Of a stretch of 64,000 nucleotides of DNA, positions 34,719-47,074 are shown piece after piece. The first letter of the stretch is position 1. Each line of letters starts with the position of its first letter. Both the position numbers and the translations under genes were made by a program. Under the pieces are notes generated by a model. It ran no database searches, had not been told where the DNA came from, and was given only the letters and a program-made list of their open reading frames with translations. The stretch lies in assembly GCA_001510575.1 (NCBI GenBank), contig LNGK01000002.1, positions 1,290,144-1,354,143 of the forward strand, written 5' to 3'. The DNA is from Knoxdaviesia capensis. Its lineage: Eukaryota; Ascomycota; Sordariomycetes; Microascales; Gondwanamycetaceae.

Positions 34719-37350
34719 ATGAAGTTCTCTTGGCCCGGAAAGGGCACCGACAGCCCCATTGAGGGCGAGGTTGTGGCCACCGGCACCGATGCCGATGATG
34801 CTGCCGTTGCCGCTGCCGCTCTCGCCTCTATGCGGAAGCGTCACCAGTGGGATCCATTCATGGAGATTGAGAAGCTCGACGAGATGGACAGTGCTCTCAT
34901 GTCCGGCGATGTCGAGAAGAAGGCTGCTGTTGAGATGTCTATCGAGGATGACTCGCCGTATGCCGAAGTCCGCGCAGCTGTAAGTTCACCCGTGCTTCGT
35001 TTAGAGCCACTCTTCATGATAATGTTATCTGACTGACATGCCTTTTTCTCTCCGCATCATAGGTCCCCAATACCGACGACCCGGACATGCCCGTCAACAC
35101 CATCCGTGCCTGGACCATCGGTATGGTCCTCTGCACCCTGGTTGCTGGTGCCAACGTTCTGCTTGGTTTGCGCCGCGCTCCTATTTACATCACTGCCACC
35201 GTCGTGCAGTTGGTTGCTTATCCGTAAGCTGCCCTCAACTGGAGACACCGTCGAGATGCCCGACCTGAATTATCGCTAACATGTTCTATGTCAATGTAGT
35301 CTCGGCGTGTCCTGGGCCAAGTTTGTGCCCAACTTCACTTTCAACCTGTTTGGCAACGAGTTCCAGACCAACCCCGGAATGTTCAACGTCAAGGAGCACA
35401 CTATTATCACCATGATGACTGCTGCCGGTGCCGCCACCTCCTATGCTATTGATATTCTTCTGGCCCAGGAGGTGTTCTATGGCCAGTACTTCAGCTGGGG
35501 ATTCCAGATTCTGCTTATTGTCTCGACCCAGGCCATGGGCTTCGGCGCCGCCGGTGTGCTCCGTCGGTTCCTCGTGTGGCCCTCGGGCATGGTGTGGCCC
35601 GCCACGCTCATCACAACCACCGTCATCCGATCTCTGCACGACCACGCGCCTTCGGACCCCGCTGCTTCCAACGGATGGTCCATAGGTCGTTACAAGTTCT
35701 TCCTGATCGTGGCCGGAGTCACCTTCGTCTACGAGTGGATTCCCCAGGTGTTCGCCGTCTTCCTGCAGGTGTTTACCTTCATCTGCTGGATTGCTCCTAA
35801 CAACGTGGCTGTCAACCAAGTCTTTGGTGGCCAGTCTGGCCTGGGTCTCGTGCCCATTTCTTTCGATTGGGCTACCATCTCTGGTTTCCTGGGCTCTCCG
35901 CTGCAGACTCCCGCCTTTGCCATCCTCAATGTTGGCGCTGGTATCTTCATGATGATGATCGGAATCATCGGCCTGGCGTATGCTGGCCCTGAGTTCTACC
36001 GCTACCTCCCGCTGTCGGCTAACGCCAACTACGATCGCTTTGCCAACAGCTACAACACTTCGCGCATTCTCAACGCCGATCTCACCTTCAACAAGGAGGC
36101 CTACCTCGAGTACTCCCCTTTGATTCTCGGACCTGCCTTTTCTCTGTCGTATGGCATGGGCTTTGCTGCCTTAGCCTCTACTGTTGTCCACGTCGCACTC
36201 TTCTATGGTAGTGATATCATTGCCCGCACCCGGGATGTGAGAAACGAGGAGCACGATGATGTCCACCGCCGGTTGATGCGTGTCTATAAGGAGGCTCCCG
36301 AGTGGTGGTTCATGCTTACGTTCCTGATCTCGTTCGCTTTCGGCATGATCGCCTCGCAGGTCTGGGAAACCCATCTTACCTGGTGGGCGTACATCATTGC
36401 TATCCTCATCGGTGTCTTCTTTATCCTCCCCGTCGGCGTGATCCAGGCTGTCACCAACCAGCAGACTGGACTGAACATTGTTACCGAGATGATTGTCGGT
36501 TACATGACCCCCGGTCGCCCGGTTGCCATGATGCTGTTCAAGTCCTGGGGTTACATGCTGTGCTACAACGGCTTGAACTACGTCTCTGATATGAAGATTG
36601 GCCACTACATGAAGATCCCTCCCCGCTCTATGTTCGCCGCCCAGTTCTTCGCGGTCGTCTGGTTGTCTGTTGTCCAGATTGCTAGCTACAACTTCGTCCG
36701 TGGAAACATTGAGGGTATTTGCACCCCGACTCAGTCCCAAGGTCTGACTTGCCCGGCTGCCCGTACCTTCTACAACGCCTCAGTCATCTGGGGAGTTATC
36801 GGACCGGCCAAGATGTTCGGAGCCGGTGCCATCTTCAGCTGGGTGAACTACTTCTGGTTGATTGGAGCCATCTGCCCTGCCATCCAGTTCCTGATTGCCC
36901 GCTACTACCCTCGCTCATTCCTTCGCTTCGTTTTCTTCCCGGCTATCTTTGGTGCTGCCGGTATGATCCCGCCCGCTACCACTTGGTACCTTGCCCAGTG
37001 GGTTATCTTCGGACTCATCTTCAACTGGTGGGTTCGTCGTCGCTGGAACGGCTGGTGGAGTAAGTTTATCCCTCTCTGCAGATGTAGATTCATGATTTGG
37101 GGGAATATATATATACTAACATGTTCTTTCTCCAGCTCGCTACAATTATGTCACATCTGGTGCTCTCGATATTGGTACCGCCATCTGCGTCATTATTGTC
37201 GGTCTCGGCCTGGGATTGGGAAATGCTGACTTCCCCGACTGGTGGGGCAACAGTGTGCCCTTCAACAACCTCGATGCCAACAACGCAGCTGTGTCGAAGA
37301 CTCTGCCCGACGACGGTGTCTCGTTCATCGGACCCGCCACCTGGCACTAA
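34719..37350 (+). CDS. OPT-family oligopeptide transporter
   Basis: OPT proteins import tetra- and pentapeptides, glutathione or metal chelates with protons. Model: exons 34719-34979, 35063-35223, 35300-37059 and 37136-37350; 798 residues. All introns are 76-83 bases with GTAAGT or GTAAGC donors. The cytosolic N-terminus leads into the family motif DDSPYAEVRAAVPNTDDPDMPVNTIRAW, which intron 1 interrupts. About 14 hydrophobic segments follow, with NPGMFNVKEHTIITMM, the SYGMGFAAL region, a GRPVAMMLFKSWGYM loop and SDMKIGHYMKIPPR, all typical of OPTs. The C-terminus ends near WWGNSVPFNN. A (CAA)n run sits in the 3' UTR at about 37381-37400. The 5.8 kb upstream is gene-free, so its promoter could be large. 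Substrate is not predictable. Confidence 0.94.
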
Positions 37351-37837
37351 ACGAGGAGTGTGTATGATGATATGTGCACCGCAACAACAACAACAACAAC
37401 CATGTTCATGTTTAAGATATCTTTCTAGCCGGTGGTGTTTTTAGCAAGCCTTTCAAGTAACGCCTGTGTTGCTTTCTTATCCGAATCCAAATTGATTACC
37501 AATATATGGGTTGATATGTATACCTGTTCCGGTGTCCTGTGTTGCGTGCGATTATGTTGTGCGATGCACGGTAAATGCTGTGCAGGCAAGGTTGCTGGAT
37601 CTGTGTTGTTCTGAAACACGGTTGTCTCGGACACGTCTCTGTTGCCGTATGTGACCTGATTCGAGAGGGGGAAGAGATGTTTTCCAGCTCCGAACTATGG
37701 GACAGCACAACCGCAACGAAAGACTGGAAAAAAGCAAACCGGCTTGGCCGTATTCTATATGAGATGGTATGAAATGCAACGCTAATATTAATGTACAGGA
37801 TCACGCTACGCCTCAGGGACACACACACTCCCAGGTG
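37351..37837. other. Intergenic: 3' regions of the OPT and MFS genes
   Basis: Convergent spacer with a (CAA)n repeat near 37381-37400. No coding signal. Confidence 0.6.
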
Positions 37838-39757
37838 TCAGTTCTTTTCCACATCGACGACCTTTTCGGTTGCGAGCTTGTCAGACGTTTCGCGCGGACT
37901 ACTCGACTTTTCGTCTCCTCCACTCTCCTCTTCATCGGGCTTACGGCGGCGGGAAGACGCATGGTTGCGCTGCAGCGTGTGCAGACCGGTTTTCTGCTCT
38001 ACGTGCTCGCGGCTCAGGCGCTCCTGGTGGATGAAAAAGGTGGCGATCAGGCCAACGCCGGCCACCGCGGCATACACGATGTACATGGTGCGCAGCGAGC
38101 GGAATACGGCGCGGCGGGCAATGTCGCCGTTCTCGCCGGGAAGGGAGCCGATGAACTCGACGTTCGCGGCGGCGTTTTCGCCCGAGAGGGCCTCGGCCAG
38201 GTCGGGGCCCAGCTGGTGCAGAAGGGTTTCGTGCTGGTTCTGCATGCCGTTGTTGAAGAGGGCGCCGCCGACGACGACGGAGATGGAGCCGGCCAGCTGG
38301 CGGATGAACGAGTAGGTCGAGGTTGCGGATGCGCGGTCGCGGGCCTCGACGGCGTTCTGGATGGCGATCAGCGGAGACTGGAAGTTCGGGCCGATGCCGA
38401 TGCCGGCGACCAGGGTGTACATGATGATCTTGACCAGGTTGCGCTCAGGGCTGAAGTCGATGAACAGGCCGTAGCCGAGCACGGTGACGGCCATGCCGAT
38501 GATGATGGCCAGCTTGTAGTTGCCCCAGCGGCGGATGGCGACGCCGGCGGCGGTACTGGAGAACGAGAGCGAGAGCACCAGCGGGAGCAGGTACACGCCG
38601 GAGTCCAGCGACGACGCGCCGAGCACGCCCTGGAAGTACAGCGGCAGCCAGTAGCTTCCGGAGATGAACACGGCCGAGTGCAGGAAGGCGGTGATGAAAG
38701 GCGAGATGGTGGCGATGCTGGTGAACATGCGGAGCGGCATCAGCGGGTAGGCGGCGTAGCGCCACTCGACCAGCACGAACAGGATGACGGAGATGATGCC
38801 GAACACCAGCAGGCAGATGACGGTGGCCGAGGCCCAGGGGAACACGATGCCGCCGAACTCGAGCGCCAGCAGCACCATCAGCGTGCCGGAAATGATGGTG
38901 AGGCTGCCGATCCAGTCGACGGCGGCCAGGCCCTTGCGCATGGGGGTGCGCGGGTTGTGCAGGTTCAGCACGAAGAAGATGACGATGAAGCAGGCGCCGG
39001 AGATGGGCAGGTTGATGTAGAAGCACCAGCGCCACGACACCTTGGAGGTGAACACGCCGCCGAGCAGCGGGCCGGCGGCCGACGCGACGGCCCACACGAG
39101 GCCGAGCATGCCGTAGTACTGGCCGCGGCGGCGCATGGAGAACAGGTCGCTAATCGAGATGTTGACGAGGGTGAGGATGCCGCCGCCGCCGGCACCCTGC
39201 ACGGCGCGCGCCGCGATCAGCATGCCCATGTTGACAGCCACCGCGCACAGCAGCGAGCCGACCCAGAACACGGCGATCGCCAGCTGCAGGATGATCTTGC
39301 GGCCCCAGATATCCGAGATCTTGCCCCACGTCGGCACAAACGCGGCGTTGGCCAGGATGAAGGCGCTGCCGATCCACGTGTAGCCCAGGTTCGACTGGAA
39401 CTCGGCGGTGATGGTCGGCACCGCGGTGGTGATGATGGTCACGTCGAGCGCGGCGAGGAAGAGCGCGCTGCACAGGGCGAGCATGATGATGGTGGTCTGC
39501 GCGCGCGTGCGCGTGGACTCGGGGTCGGCGTCGGCGTCGTGGTCGTCGTTGGCGGCCGGTGCGGGCGTGTCGTTGTCGGTGTCGGCCGCGGGTGAGCCAT
39601 CGGGCGCGGCGGATGCGGGCCGCGATGCGGGGGCCGCCTTTGTCGTCGGGGAGATTTTCTCGTCGGCTTCCGGCTCGGAGACGAGCGTGGTGGTGGTTGT
39701 GCGTTCGGGCGCTGCGGCCGGAGCCGGAGCCGGGGCCGAAGGGACGGGAGCCGACAT
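37838..39757 (-). CDS. MFS transporter of the DHA2 (14-helix drug:H+ antiporter) type
   Basis: DHA2 carriers export drugs or metabolites across the plasma or vacuolar membrane. A single exon of 639 residues. The first 85 residues are disordered and rich in Ala, Pro, Thr and Asp. Helix 1 carries motif D1 (LDVTIITTAVPTI), then GSAFILANAAFVPTWGKISDIWGRKI is motif A. Helix 4-5 has ARAVQGAGGGGILTLVN (motif B) and GPLLGGVFTSKVSWRWCFYINLP (motif C region), diagnostic for DHA2. About 14 hydrophobic helices follow, ending VGLIATFFIHQERL and a charged tail. It is convergent with the OPT gene. No biosynthetic cluster is adjacent, so the substrate is open. Confidence 0.93.
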   Translation of the reverse strand: MSAPVPSAPAPAPAAAPERTTTTTLVSEPEADEKISPTTKAAPASRPASAAPDGSPAADTDNDTPAPAANDDHDADADPESTRTRAQTTIIMLALCSALFLAALDVTIITTAVPTITAEFQSNLGYTWIGSAFILANAAFVPTWGKISDIWGRKIILQLAIAVFWVGSLLCAVAVNMGMLIAARAVQGAGGGGILTLVNISISDLFSMRRRGQYYGMLGLVWAVASAAGPLLGGVFTSKVSWRWCFYINLPISGACFIVIFFVLNLHNPRTPMRKGLAAVDWIGSLTIISGTLMVLLALEFGGIVFPWASATVICLLVFGIISVILFVLVEWRYAAYPLMPLRMFTSIATISPFITAFLHSAVFISGSYWLPLYFQGVLGASSLDSGVYLLPLVLSLSFSSTAAGVAIRRWGNYKLAIIIGMAVTVLGYGLFIDFSPERNLVKIIMYTLVAGIGIGPNFQSPLIAIQNAVEARDRASATSTYSFIRQLAGSISVVVGGALFNNGMQNQHETLLHQLGPDLAEALSGENAAANVEFIGSLPGENGDIARRAVFRSLRTMYIVYAAVAGVGLIATFFIHQERLSREHVEQKTGLHTLQRNHASSRRRKPDEEESGGDEKSSSPRETSDKLATEKVVDVEKN

Positions 39758-41113
39758 GGTCGGCAGATGAGATACGATGAAGACAGTTTCCGGGGTGATT
39801 TGAGCGGTTTCGGTCGTCCCGGTTGTTTTCGGTTATGGAAGCACTCTAGCTTGTGCAACTCAACGGCAGATATAAACCAACAAGTGCCGTGAAAGAGATT
39901 CTCCAGCTACCACACCACACCTCACGATCCCAGAACCAAAAAGAAAAGAAAAAAAGGCGGGGAGAAGAAACAGGAAAAAGAGGCGGTCAGGCCGAGCAGC
40001 GCACGTCGACGGACGGCCAATACGGCGCCGACACTATTGCAAAAGAAAATAGGCGGTAGCCGTCGGCAGCGTATTCCCCGAAGCGGCCGATCCGGGTAGG
40101 CGTTGATATCACAGACTGTCGCTAAGATTTGGGTTGCCAGAGTTGCTAAATACACGCGTATGTGTGTGTGTGTGTGTGTATATATATTCACAGCTCCGAA
40201 GTAGGCTTGAGTCTATCTAGTTCGTGAAAGCTTCCGGGAGGAAGAGGACAGGATCGACGAGATAAAGTCGACGAGATCTAAAGATCTTTTTCACATCCAA
40301 GATTTTTTCCTGGTTGCCGCCGTCTTGGTCTAATACTTTGGAACCTGAAAGGAACTTTTGCCGACGGGAACGGTGGGGGCATTGAAAACTGGCCCTCACT
40401 CACCTGGCTGGACATGCCAGGTTTGTTCGGTGCGTCGGTGCCGAAAAAGGAGGCCCGCTTTTGCTGAGGTCTTGGAACGACTAGGACCTTCATAGGCATA
40501 ACTCATAAGCAAGAAACTCGTGAGTTGTAACCAAGCATGGATAACTGGCCCAGCTGCTCACACATGTAGCAGCACCGTTGGCATCCCATTGCGCGGCTCC
40601 TGAGCAGTGTTATCACACTAGGTGTGGATTTCAATATCTAGACGCGAGAGAGAGAGAGAGAGAAAAACTCAGTTAAGCATCACTAAGACCCAATGAAAGG
40701 AACACAATATATAACAGCCTTGTTCAACAGCCAACGCAGGCAAAAGAGTACACACACCCGGACACACCGGCACCTTCGGCCGGACCGGCGTGTATAACCG
40801 CTTCGGCGTCCGGGAAAAGTGGGGTAACACATCCGCCCGTGCCTGCCGCCTGCCGCCGGCCGCATTCTTTCGCTCCTTCCGGAGTTGTAACAGTGACTGC
40901 CCAACTAAGCCACCCTCCCCCTTTAATTACATTCCCCCAGTAATCCCCAAGAATGCGCCCCGTTAAAAGCAAGTCCCCCCTAAATTACCATGAAAAAAAG
41001 ACAAAAGAAACCCTTGACCCTAAGCCGAACACCAAAACCAAAGACTCTCACAAACACACAAACACAGACACATAAACACAGACACACAAACACTGACACA
41101 CAAAAGAAACAGA
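39758..41113. other. Intergenic: MFS promoter and 3' side of the rhodopsin-domain gene
   Basis: Includes a (TG)n tract near 40157-40178, a (GA)n tract near 40647-40661 and a purine-rich stretch at 39930-39990. No gene recognised. Confidence 0.6.
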
Positions 41114-43174
41114 TCACAACCGCCCGTACCGCCGCGCAGCCCACTCAAACTCCCACTCCTTGTCGCCCTCTCTGGCGCGCCGCCGGTTCGCGCGGTTCTG
41201 CTCGTCCAGCATCTGCTCGTTCTCCAGCGTGCGGATCTGGTACTCGATGTCGATCTCGCTGGTCATCACAATGCTGCCCTGGATCGGCCGGGCCGGCGGC
41301 GCCATGAGCCGCGGCGTCCGTGGCTGCTGCGCCGTCTGCATCTGCGGCTGCGGCTGCGGCTGCGGCTGCGGCTGCGGTTGCCGTGGCAGTGGCGGACGCG
41401 GTGGCGGTGGCGGCGGCATGGGGATGGCGAAGAAGCTCCCCCCGCCGGTCTTCTCAAGGTCCGTCATGTCCAGGGGCATCGGCCGCGAGATCGCCCCGAT
41501 GCGCGGCGGCGAGCGCGGCGTGCTGCTGCTGGTCACGGTGTTGGTGCGCGAGCGCTGCAGCACGGACGCGCGCGCCTTGGTTCCCGTCGTGGGCCGGTCG
41601 TCCTCGTCGTCCGTGTGCAGGGTCTGCCGGTAGAAGCGCTCGGCCGACGTCTTGAGGTCTTTTACGAGCACGCGCAGCACGGGGATCGTGCAGGCGATGA
41701 TGGATGTGCTGATCTCGGCCGTGCCCCAGATCGACAGCTCGACGCCGGTGACTGTTTGCGGGGTGCCAGTTAGCGGTGTGAAAGACGAGTGGTGATGATG
41801 TGGAGAAGAGCTGGCACTTACATGAAAAGTCGGTGTCGGCAATGACCGGAATATAGTAGCACTTGACAATGGCGGTGCTTCCAGCACTGTTGGTTGAGGA
41901 CGTTAGCATCACATCTCCTCCGAATACAGATGGTTATGGCCGGAACTTACAACACGCCCATGCTCATGGCCAGAGCCACGCCGATCTTCTCCCGACGGCG
42001 CATCTGCAGGTTCTTGACCAGATACGCAGGCAACAAGGCCAGTATGAAGTCCATGAGAGCAGAGTACGCTATAAGAAAAGAAAAAAGAAAAAGAAAACAC
42101 CATCAGTTAATGCTCAGGATCCTGTGCTATATATATCACCCCAACGGACAACTTACCAGCCGAGAAGATGTCGTATCGAACCAAGACCGCCGGATCCCAG
42201 CACGTCCCGGGCCGGAACGGATCCCACGACTTCTGCACCGGCCGACACGCGACCCAGTGCAGCAGCGGCGTCATACCCAGCGCGATATTGCTGGTGATGA
42301 TGGCGAACCACAGGAACCAGCGCACCCAGCCTTCGCTGATGCGCAGAAGTGTCAACGCAAAGCTGGTCTTGCTCCACGCCAGCGCAGCGATCGCGAAGAT
42401 GCCGCTGACGCCGACCATCAGCACGAGGTCGGGCAGGTTCTCCAGCGCGATCTGGCCGGCATGCTTGCCGTAGCCGAGGGTGATCATCTTCATGGTCAGG
42501 CTGACGTCGACGGCGAGGGCGGCCTGTCGGTGCAAGAAACTCTCATGTTAGCAACAGCGGGTAGCTTTGGATATACAATAGCCGAGAGTGTCACTTACCC
42601 AGGCGGCAATCAGCATGTAGTCGTCGTACCACAGGCCCTTGCGGCGGTAGATATTCTTGATGTACACCCGCATGAGCAGGAAGAGCGTCGCCAGGCCAAA
42701 CAGCACCCAGATCGACACGGCGGTCCGCGGCCCGTTGTCCTCGTCCGGGTTGGACGGCGGCAACATGGGGAACCCCGGAGGCATGCCGGTCGCCGGCAGA
42801 CCTGGCTCCGGACTCGGAGATGGCGTGGCCGAGTGTGACGCGGTGATGGTGAGGACAGGCAGGGTGAGAGGGTCCTCGCGCTGGGGACTCGGGACGACCG
42901 AGGACGCCGACGGCAGGAGGAAGCGGTCAGACTCGGCCTCGGATGGTGCGAGGACCGATGTTGGTATTTGCGTGATCCCGAGGGTCGGTGTGGTTGTGGT
43001 TGTGGTTGTGGTTGTGGTGGTGGTGGTGGTGGTGGCGGCGGTGGGGACTGACGGGCCGCCGATGATGGGGATGAGGCTTGTTCCTGGCGACGATGTGAAG
43101 ACGGGCTGGGGGAGGATGAACACGGGGGTGGACGCGGGAAGGGATGGGGGGAACCCGACGATGGGACCCGCCAT
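41114..43174 (-). CDS. Rhodopsin-domain (SAT4/PTH11-related) seven-helix membrane protein
   Basis: This large fungal family has seven helices and includes relatives of the PTH11 receptor; ligands are mostly unknown. Model: exons 43174-42599, 42523-42157, 42068-41951, 41886-41822 and 41751-41114; 587 residues, four introns of 64-88 bases. The first ~135 residues are Thr/Pro/Ser-rich with a poly-Thr run encoded by a GTTGTG/GTGGTG hexamer. The membrane part then reads TAVSIWVLFGLATLFLLMRVYIKNIYRRKGLWYDDYMLIAAW, the family's WxDDY signature. Later come LPDLVLMVGVSGIFAI, CRPVQKSWDPFRPGTCWDP with two conserved Cys, RREKIGVALAMSMGVLFAGSTAIVK, and ELSIWGTAEISTSIIACTIPVLRVLVK, all typical. The cytosolic tail is Pro/Gln-rich and Arg-rich. 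The start is the ATG before GPIVGF; it lacks a clear signal peptide. Confidence 0.88.
41342..41386 (-). repeat. Coding GCTGCG microsatellite (Pro-Gln repeat)
   Basis: Tandem GGCTGC units on the plus strand encode alternating Pro-Gln in the cytosolic tail of the rhodopsin-domain protein. Likely length-variable. Confidence 0.75.
42987..43036 (-). repeat. Coding TTGTGG/GTGGTG repeat (poly-Thr)
   Basis: Repeats of GGTTGT then GGTGGT on the plus strand encode about 15 Thr in a row in the extracellular-type N-terminus of the rhodopsin-domain protein. Confidence 0.8.
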
Positions 43175-43783
43175 GGCGACGGTGGTGGTGGGCCTCAGCG
43201 GAGGCGAGATGGAGTATGAAGACGTCCGAGTCAAGGTGAGCGAAATGTGTGTGTAAGCGTGGAAGCGAGGTGATAATGCGATACTATAGAGTGGAGGCAG
43301 CAAAGACCGGGAAAAAGTAGATGAAGAAAGGAAACGAACAGAAACAAACAAAAAAGATATTAAAAGAGGAAGAAGAGGGAAGAGGGAGGCCGAAGAGGAA
43401 CAGACGACCAGGTGCTGGATATATAGGTCTCTATCCGGGGACACGACGACGAGGATCCCATACGATCAGAGCCCGCTTGGAGCCGTCAGAAATCCCGGGC
43501 TGACGACAAGATGAGACTGGCGATAGATTCATCCGTCCGGGTAAGATGGCGAGAGAGTCGATTCTTTACGAAGAGAGGATATCATCACCATCATCATATA
43601 CCAAGACGAAGGTAATAAGTCGTCTTGCCCAGGGTTGGCAGAGAGAGATACGGGGACACGGCAGGCCGATAGACCACCTGATACAGCGGGCGGGTGTGTA
43701 GATAAGAGAGGGAGGACAGAGTGTGACTGACTCGGCGATAGAAAGGGGGTTTGACTACAGCGTAGACATCTATAGAAGCGCAG

Positions 43784-43870
43784 GGCCAGAGGGAGAGAGG
43801 GGGAGAGAGGGAGAGAGGGATAGAGAGGGAGAGAGAGAGAGACAGAGAGAGAGAGAGAGACACAGAGAGG
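43784..43870 (+). repeat. (GA)n / GGGAGA purine tract
   Basis: About 85 bases that are nearly all purine on the plus strand, built of GAGAGG and GA units, about 610 bases upstream of the rhodopsin-domain start. Confidence 0.75.
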
Positions 43871-46800
43871 GACGACAGCGGGGTGGACGATCATGGAAGC
43901 TTTGGCGGGATCGATTCCCAGGAGGGGGAGTGGCCATATGGGATGATTATCCGGCTCTACTCTTTCTCTCTTGGTTTCTCTGTCCCTGCTCGGGGTTTTC
44001 TCCTCCACATGGGATCGACGTGGCCAGGAGAACAGATGGAGACGGGATATAATCACCAGATGTCGCAAGATGTGTAGATCCGGAGCGAACGAAGGTTCTG
44101 GGGGATATGAAGCTGTGAAGAACAGAAGAGTGCAGTAGTGAGGGAAGACGTGGCTGGAGGAGAGACAGGTCCTCAGACCAGGTGTATCACGATACACTTA
44201 CATCACAGACACACGCGTTGTGCATCTCTCTTCCTGCGTTATCTCCCGTGCCCTCTCTGCTGTCTTGGCCCAGATTCGCCAACTATTGCATCCTACTGAC
44301 ATGGTGACAGATGTTTATGCATTGCTTACCGAGTGGCAAAGAACGAGTGATCACGGCATACTGGACGTTTTTGGCTGCTTGATTCCTGGGGAAGGGGGAA
44401 GAGGGGGAAGAGGAGAATGGGACAGAATGGTGGAGAGAAGTGTGGTGGCTGATATAAGTGGCAATATAAGGGTTTCTCGCGCGGTCTCGAGGACGCTCGC
44501 GTGGATAAATTAGAACCAGAAAGTAAAATAGAGAAAAGAGGAAATAGAAGTAAGAAATACAAAGAAGGGAAGGTGTAACAAGAAGTGAACGTAAGATAAA
44601 AGTTAAAAAAAAAAGTTAAACAAATTAAAAAGGCCACGCTCTGAGATGTGCCAATATGCTGTCTTACACGCAAAATCCGGCGTCCCAGCGAGACGTGCCA
44701 CCACATCCGCATTTTCAAGGGGACTCGAGCCTGTAAACGCAGAGGAAATAGCGAACATGCAGCATCTCGACCGTCAGTCCGTGCGACAAAGGACAGGAGA
44801 ATGATAATCGCAGACAGAAAACAAAAAGTCAACCCCTCTCTCTTCCACCATCACAGACTGTGCCCACAAAGACCACCCGAAGTTCTGCCCTCCCAAGACC
44901 TTGCATGAATAATGCCTGTGTCAAGTTGTATTTTGCCTCAATTTGTTTCCCGTCAGGTGTGCAGAAAAGCCGTGGTGAGAAGAGGATCGGCAGTGGCAGA
45001 AGAAAAGAAAAAAAGGTTGGGCTGTCAAACATGATCGCCAGGACGCTCCACCCATCCGACGAAAAAACAAAAAAAAACAAAAAAAAACCAAAGAAAAAAG
45101 GATGAGAGAAAAAAAATAAGAAGAAAAGAAGAAGAAGATAGTGATGTGTCTCGTTCAATCATTCATGTTCTTCTTCTCGTTTCTGGTCTTCCTTGCGTCC
45201 CAAGTTCGCGACATCAAGTGTAAGTCGATCTTGATATACGAGGCCCGGAACTGAGCTGGGCTTCGCCTCCCGTTGATTCTCGCCAATCGAATACACGGAA
45301 GTTAAATCTAGGAGTCTCTGTTAGCTTTTAGAGAAGTCTTGCCAATATAAACAACATCCGGTAGTTGAGTGCCGGCCCCGATGGAGCCCTATGGAGATTA
45401 GGTGGTATCGATCAAGTGGACGGCCATACATAAATGCGGTCTTTGCGCAAGTTGTCGTTGACGGTTTACCCCAAATTCGGAAACCCGGACGTGTAGTAGG
45501 AGGCTCCGAAGTGTTTCGTTTTTCTTGTTCATACTAGTGTTTTCGGCGACATGCATTTATGCACCAAACGGACCCAACCAACAACATCTTATTCTGACTT
45601 TAATTAATTTCATAAAATCACCGAAAAAATGAAACCGAAACCAAGTCGCTCGTCAGTAGAAGCCCAGGAGAACACCACAGAAGAACTCAAAAGGAACAGG
45701 TGTGCCCCCTTCCCTCGACGTTGCAGTGATCGGACCATCTGAAGCAGCATTGCAACTTGGGGGTATTATCGGATGAGCATGGCTGATCACGCCAACCGGT
45801 CGGGCTGAGTTCCAGACGATGATGCAGTTGGCAGCAGGGACAGTAACACGGAAACTGGAGGCTATATCTGTTGATTGTGTCTCTGGGTGAGGGAGAGTCT
45901 CACCGGAAACAGCTGGCGACGCTGAGGTGGTTGGCTGTCTTCCATAAGAGCAACCAACATAACTACTTACGATGTAGGAACTTCATCTATAACAGCCTCT
46001 CCCAATGGTATGGCCAACTCGCGTGTTTGTCCTCATTTCCTTCACCTGTCGATCCCTCCCGGGTCCCATCATCAAAGCCTTCGCTGGCTCTTGGCGCCCT
46101 CACACGCACATCACCCGCCGAAACACCCCAGAACTTAGCCGCGCCGTTCTACAAGCACCCGATTTCCATGCCCAAGTCGCCCCTACGTATATATGGAAGC
46201 CCCGAAAAGAAAAACGAAGACGAAGACGAAGAAGCAGAAGAAAGATCGTCGGCCGGGTCTCCGGGGTTTAGCTACTTCCAGTAGTTTTCTGGATCACGGT
46301 ATCGAAGAATGCCCCGGGTACGCTTTGAGACACACCGTGAGTAAAATGATCAGGGATGGCACCGCGGAGATCAGTTTGAAGATGGTTTGCCAAGGAGGTT
46401 GGTTCAGCTGGAGGCCGCCTCGGTCAGCGTGACAAACTCCTCCACTCCAGTAGGGCAGATGATAATGCGCCTGACAGTACTACTGCTGCCGAGATGGAGG
46501 ATCCGGACCACCAGAAGACCGATGGACCGGGGTTTCCGGGACTCTAATCGACCAGAACTGGCCCATCTTCACGAGATTGAAGATGAGAGCAAATCGTGCC
46601 GAAGATCTATATATCTATCAAGTGGAATCGGGGAGTCTAATGTAGTGACGAGCTCGTTCGCATCATTGTTTAGAATCTCGAGCGGTGCTGTATATATATA
46701 GCGACGATGTTCACCGTCGAGATAGCCGGAGTAGCCGTGATTGAGCTATGCTGCACAAGTCCGCCCACGGGCGGCTCGCTGATCTCGTTCGCCGTAAAGT

Positions 46801-47063
46801 CCACGAGTGACGGGCATTTTCAAGAGTCAGAAGGTAGGTGGGAAAGCTGCTGAATATCTATGGAATTGGAAAATCGCGGAAGAAGGACGGTGGGGTTCTA
46901 AGCGTCAGCAACGTGATCGTGAAAAGGGATGGTCCATTGCTTTTGAAAAGCTGGGAGATGGATGCAAGGAATCAACGAGATGGGCCAGAGAATCTATTTA
47001 TAGGTGTGAGTTAAACTGCTCGATATAGCCTGAGTATAGCCGGAACCCTCCCTCTGCGCTGGC

Positions 47064-47074
47064 TTAACCCTAAC
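47064..47074 (-). promoter_or_regulatory. Telobox-like motif TTAACCCTAAC
   Basis: One TTAGGGTTA unit about 100 bases upstream of the first FPGS gene's start. Its position close to the start suits a promoter element; function inferred. Confidence 0.4.

Noticed and set aside
37769..39595. Open frame of 608 codons opposite the MFS transporter
   Set aside because: It is a shadow of GC-rich codons; its Gly, Asp and Glu-rich reading has no domain and the other strand is a clear transporter.
45200..45440. Possible 5S rRNA or other structural RNA
   Set aside because: Only a short word recalled 5S rRNA; internal promoter boxes and flanking helices were not found.
46542..46566. MGQFW start on the minus strand, recalling fungal proteins that begin MGQYW
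   Set aside because: Only five residues agree and the frame stops after about 28 codons; too little to assign.
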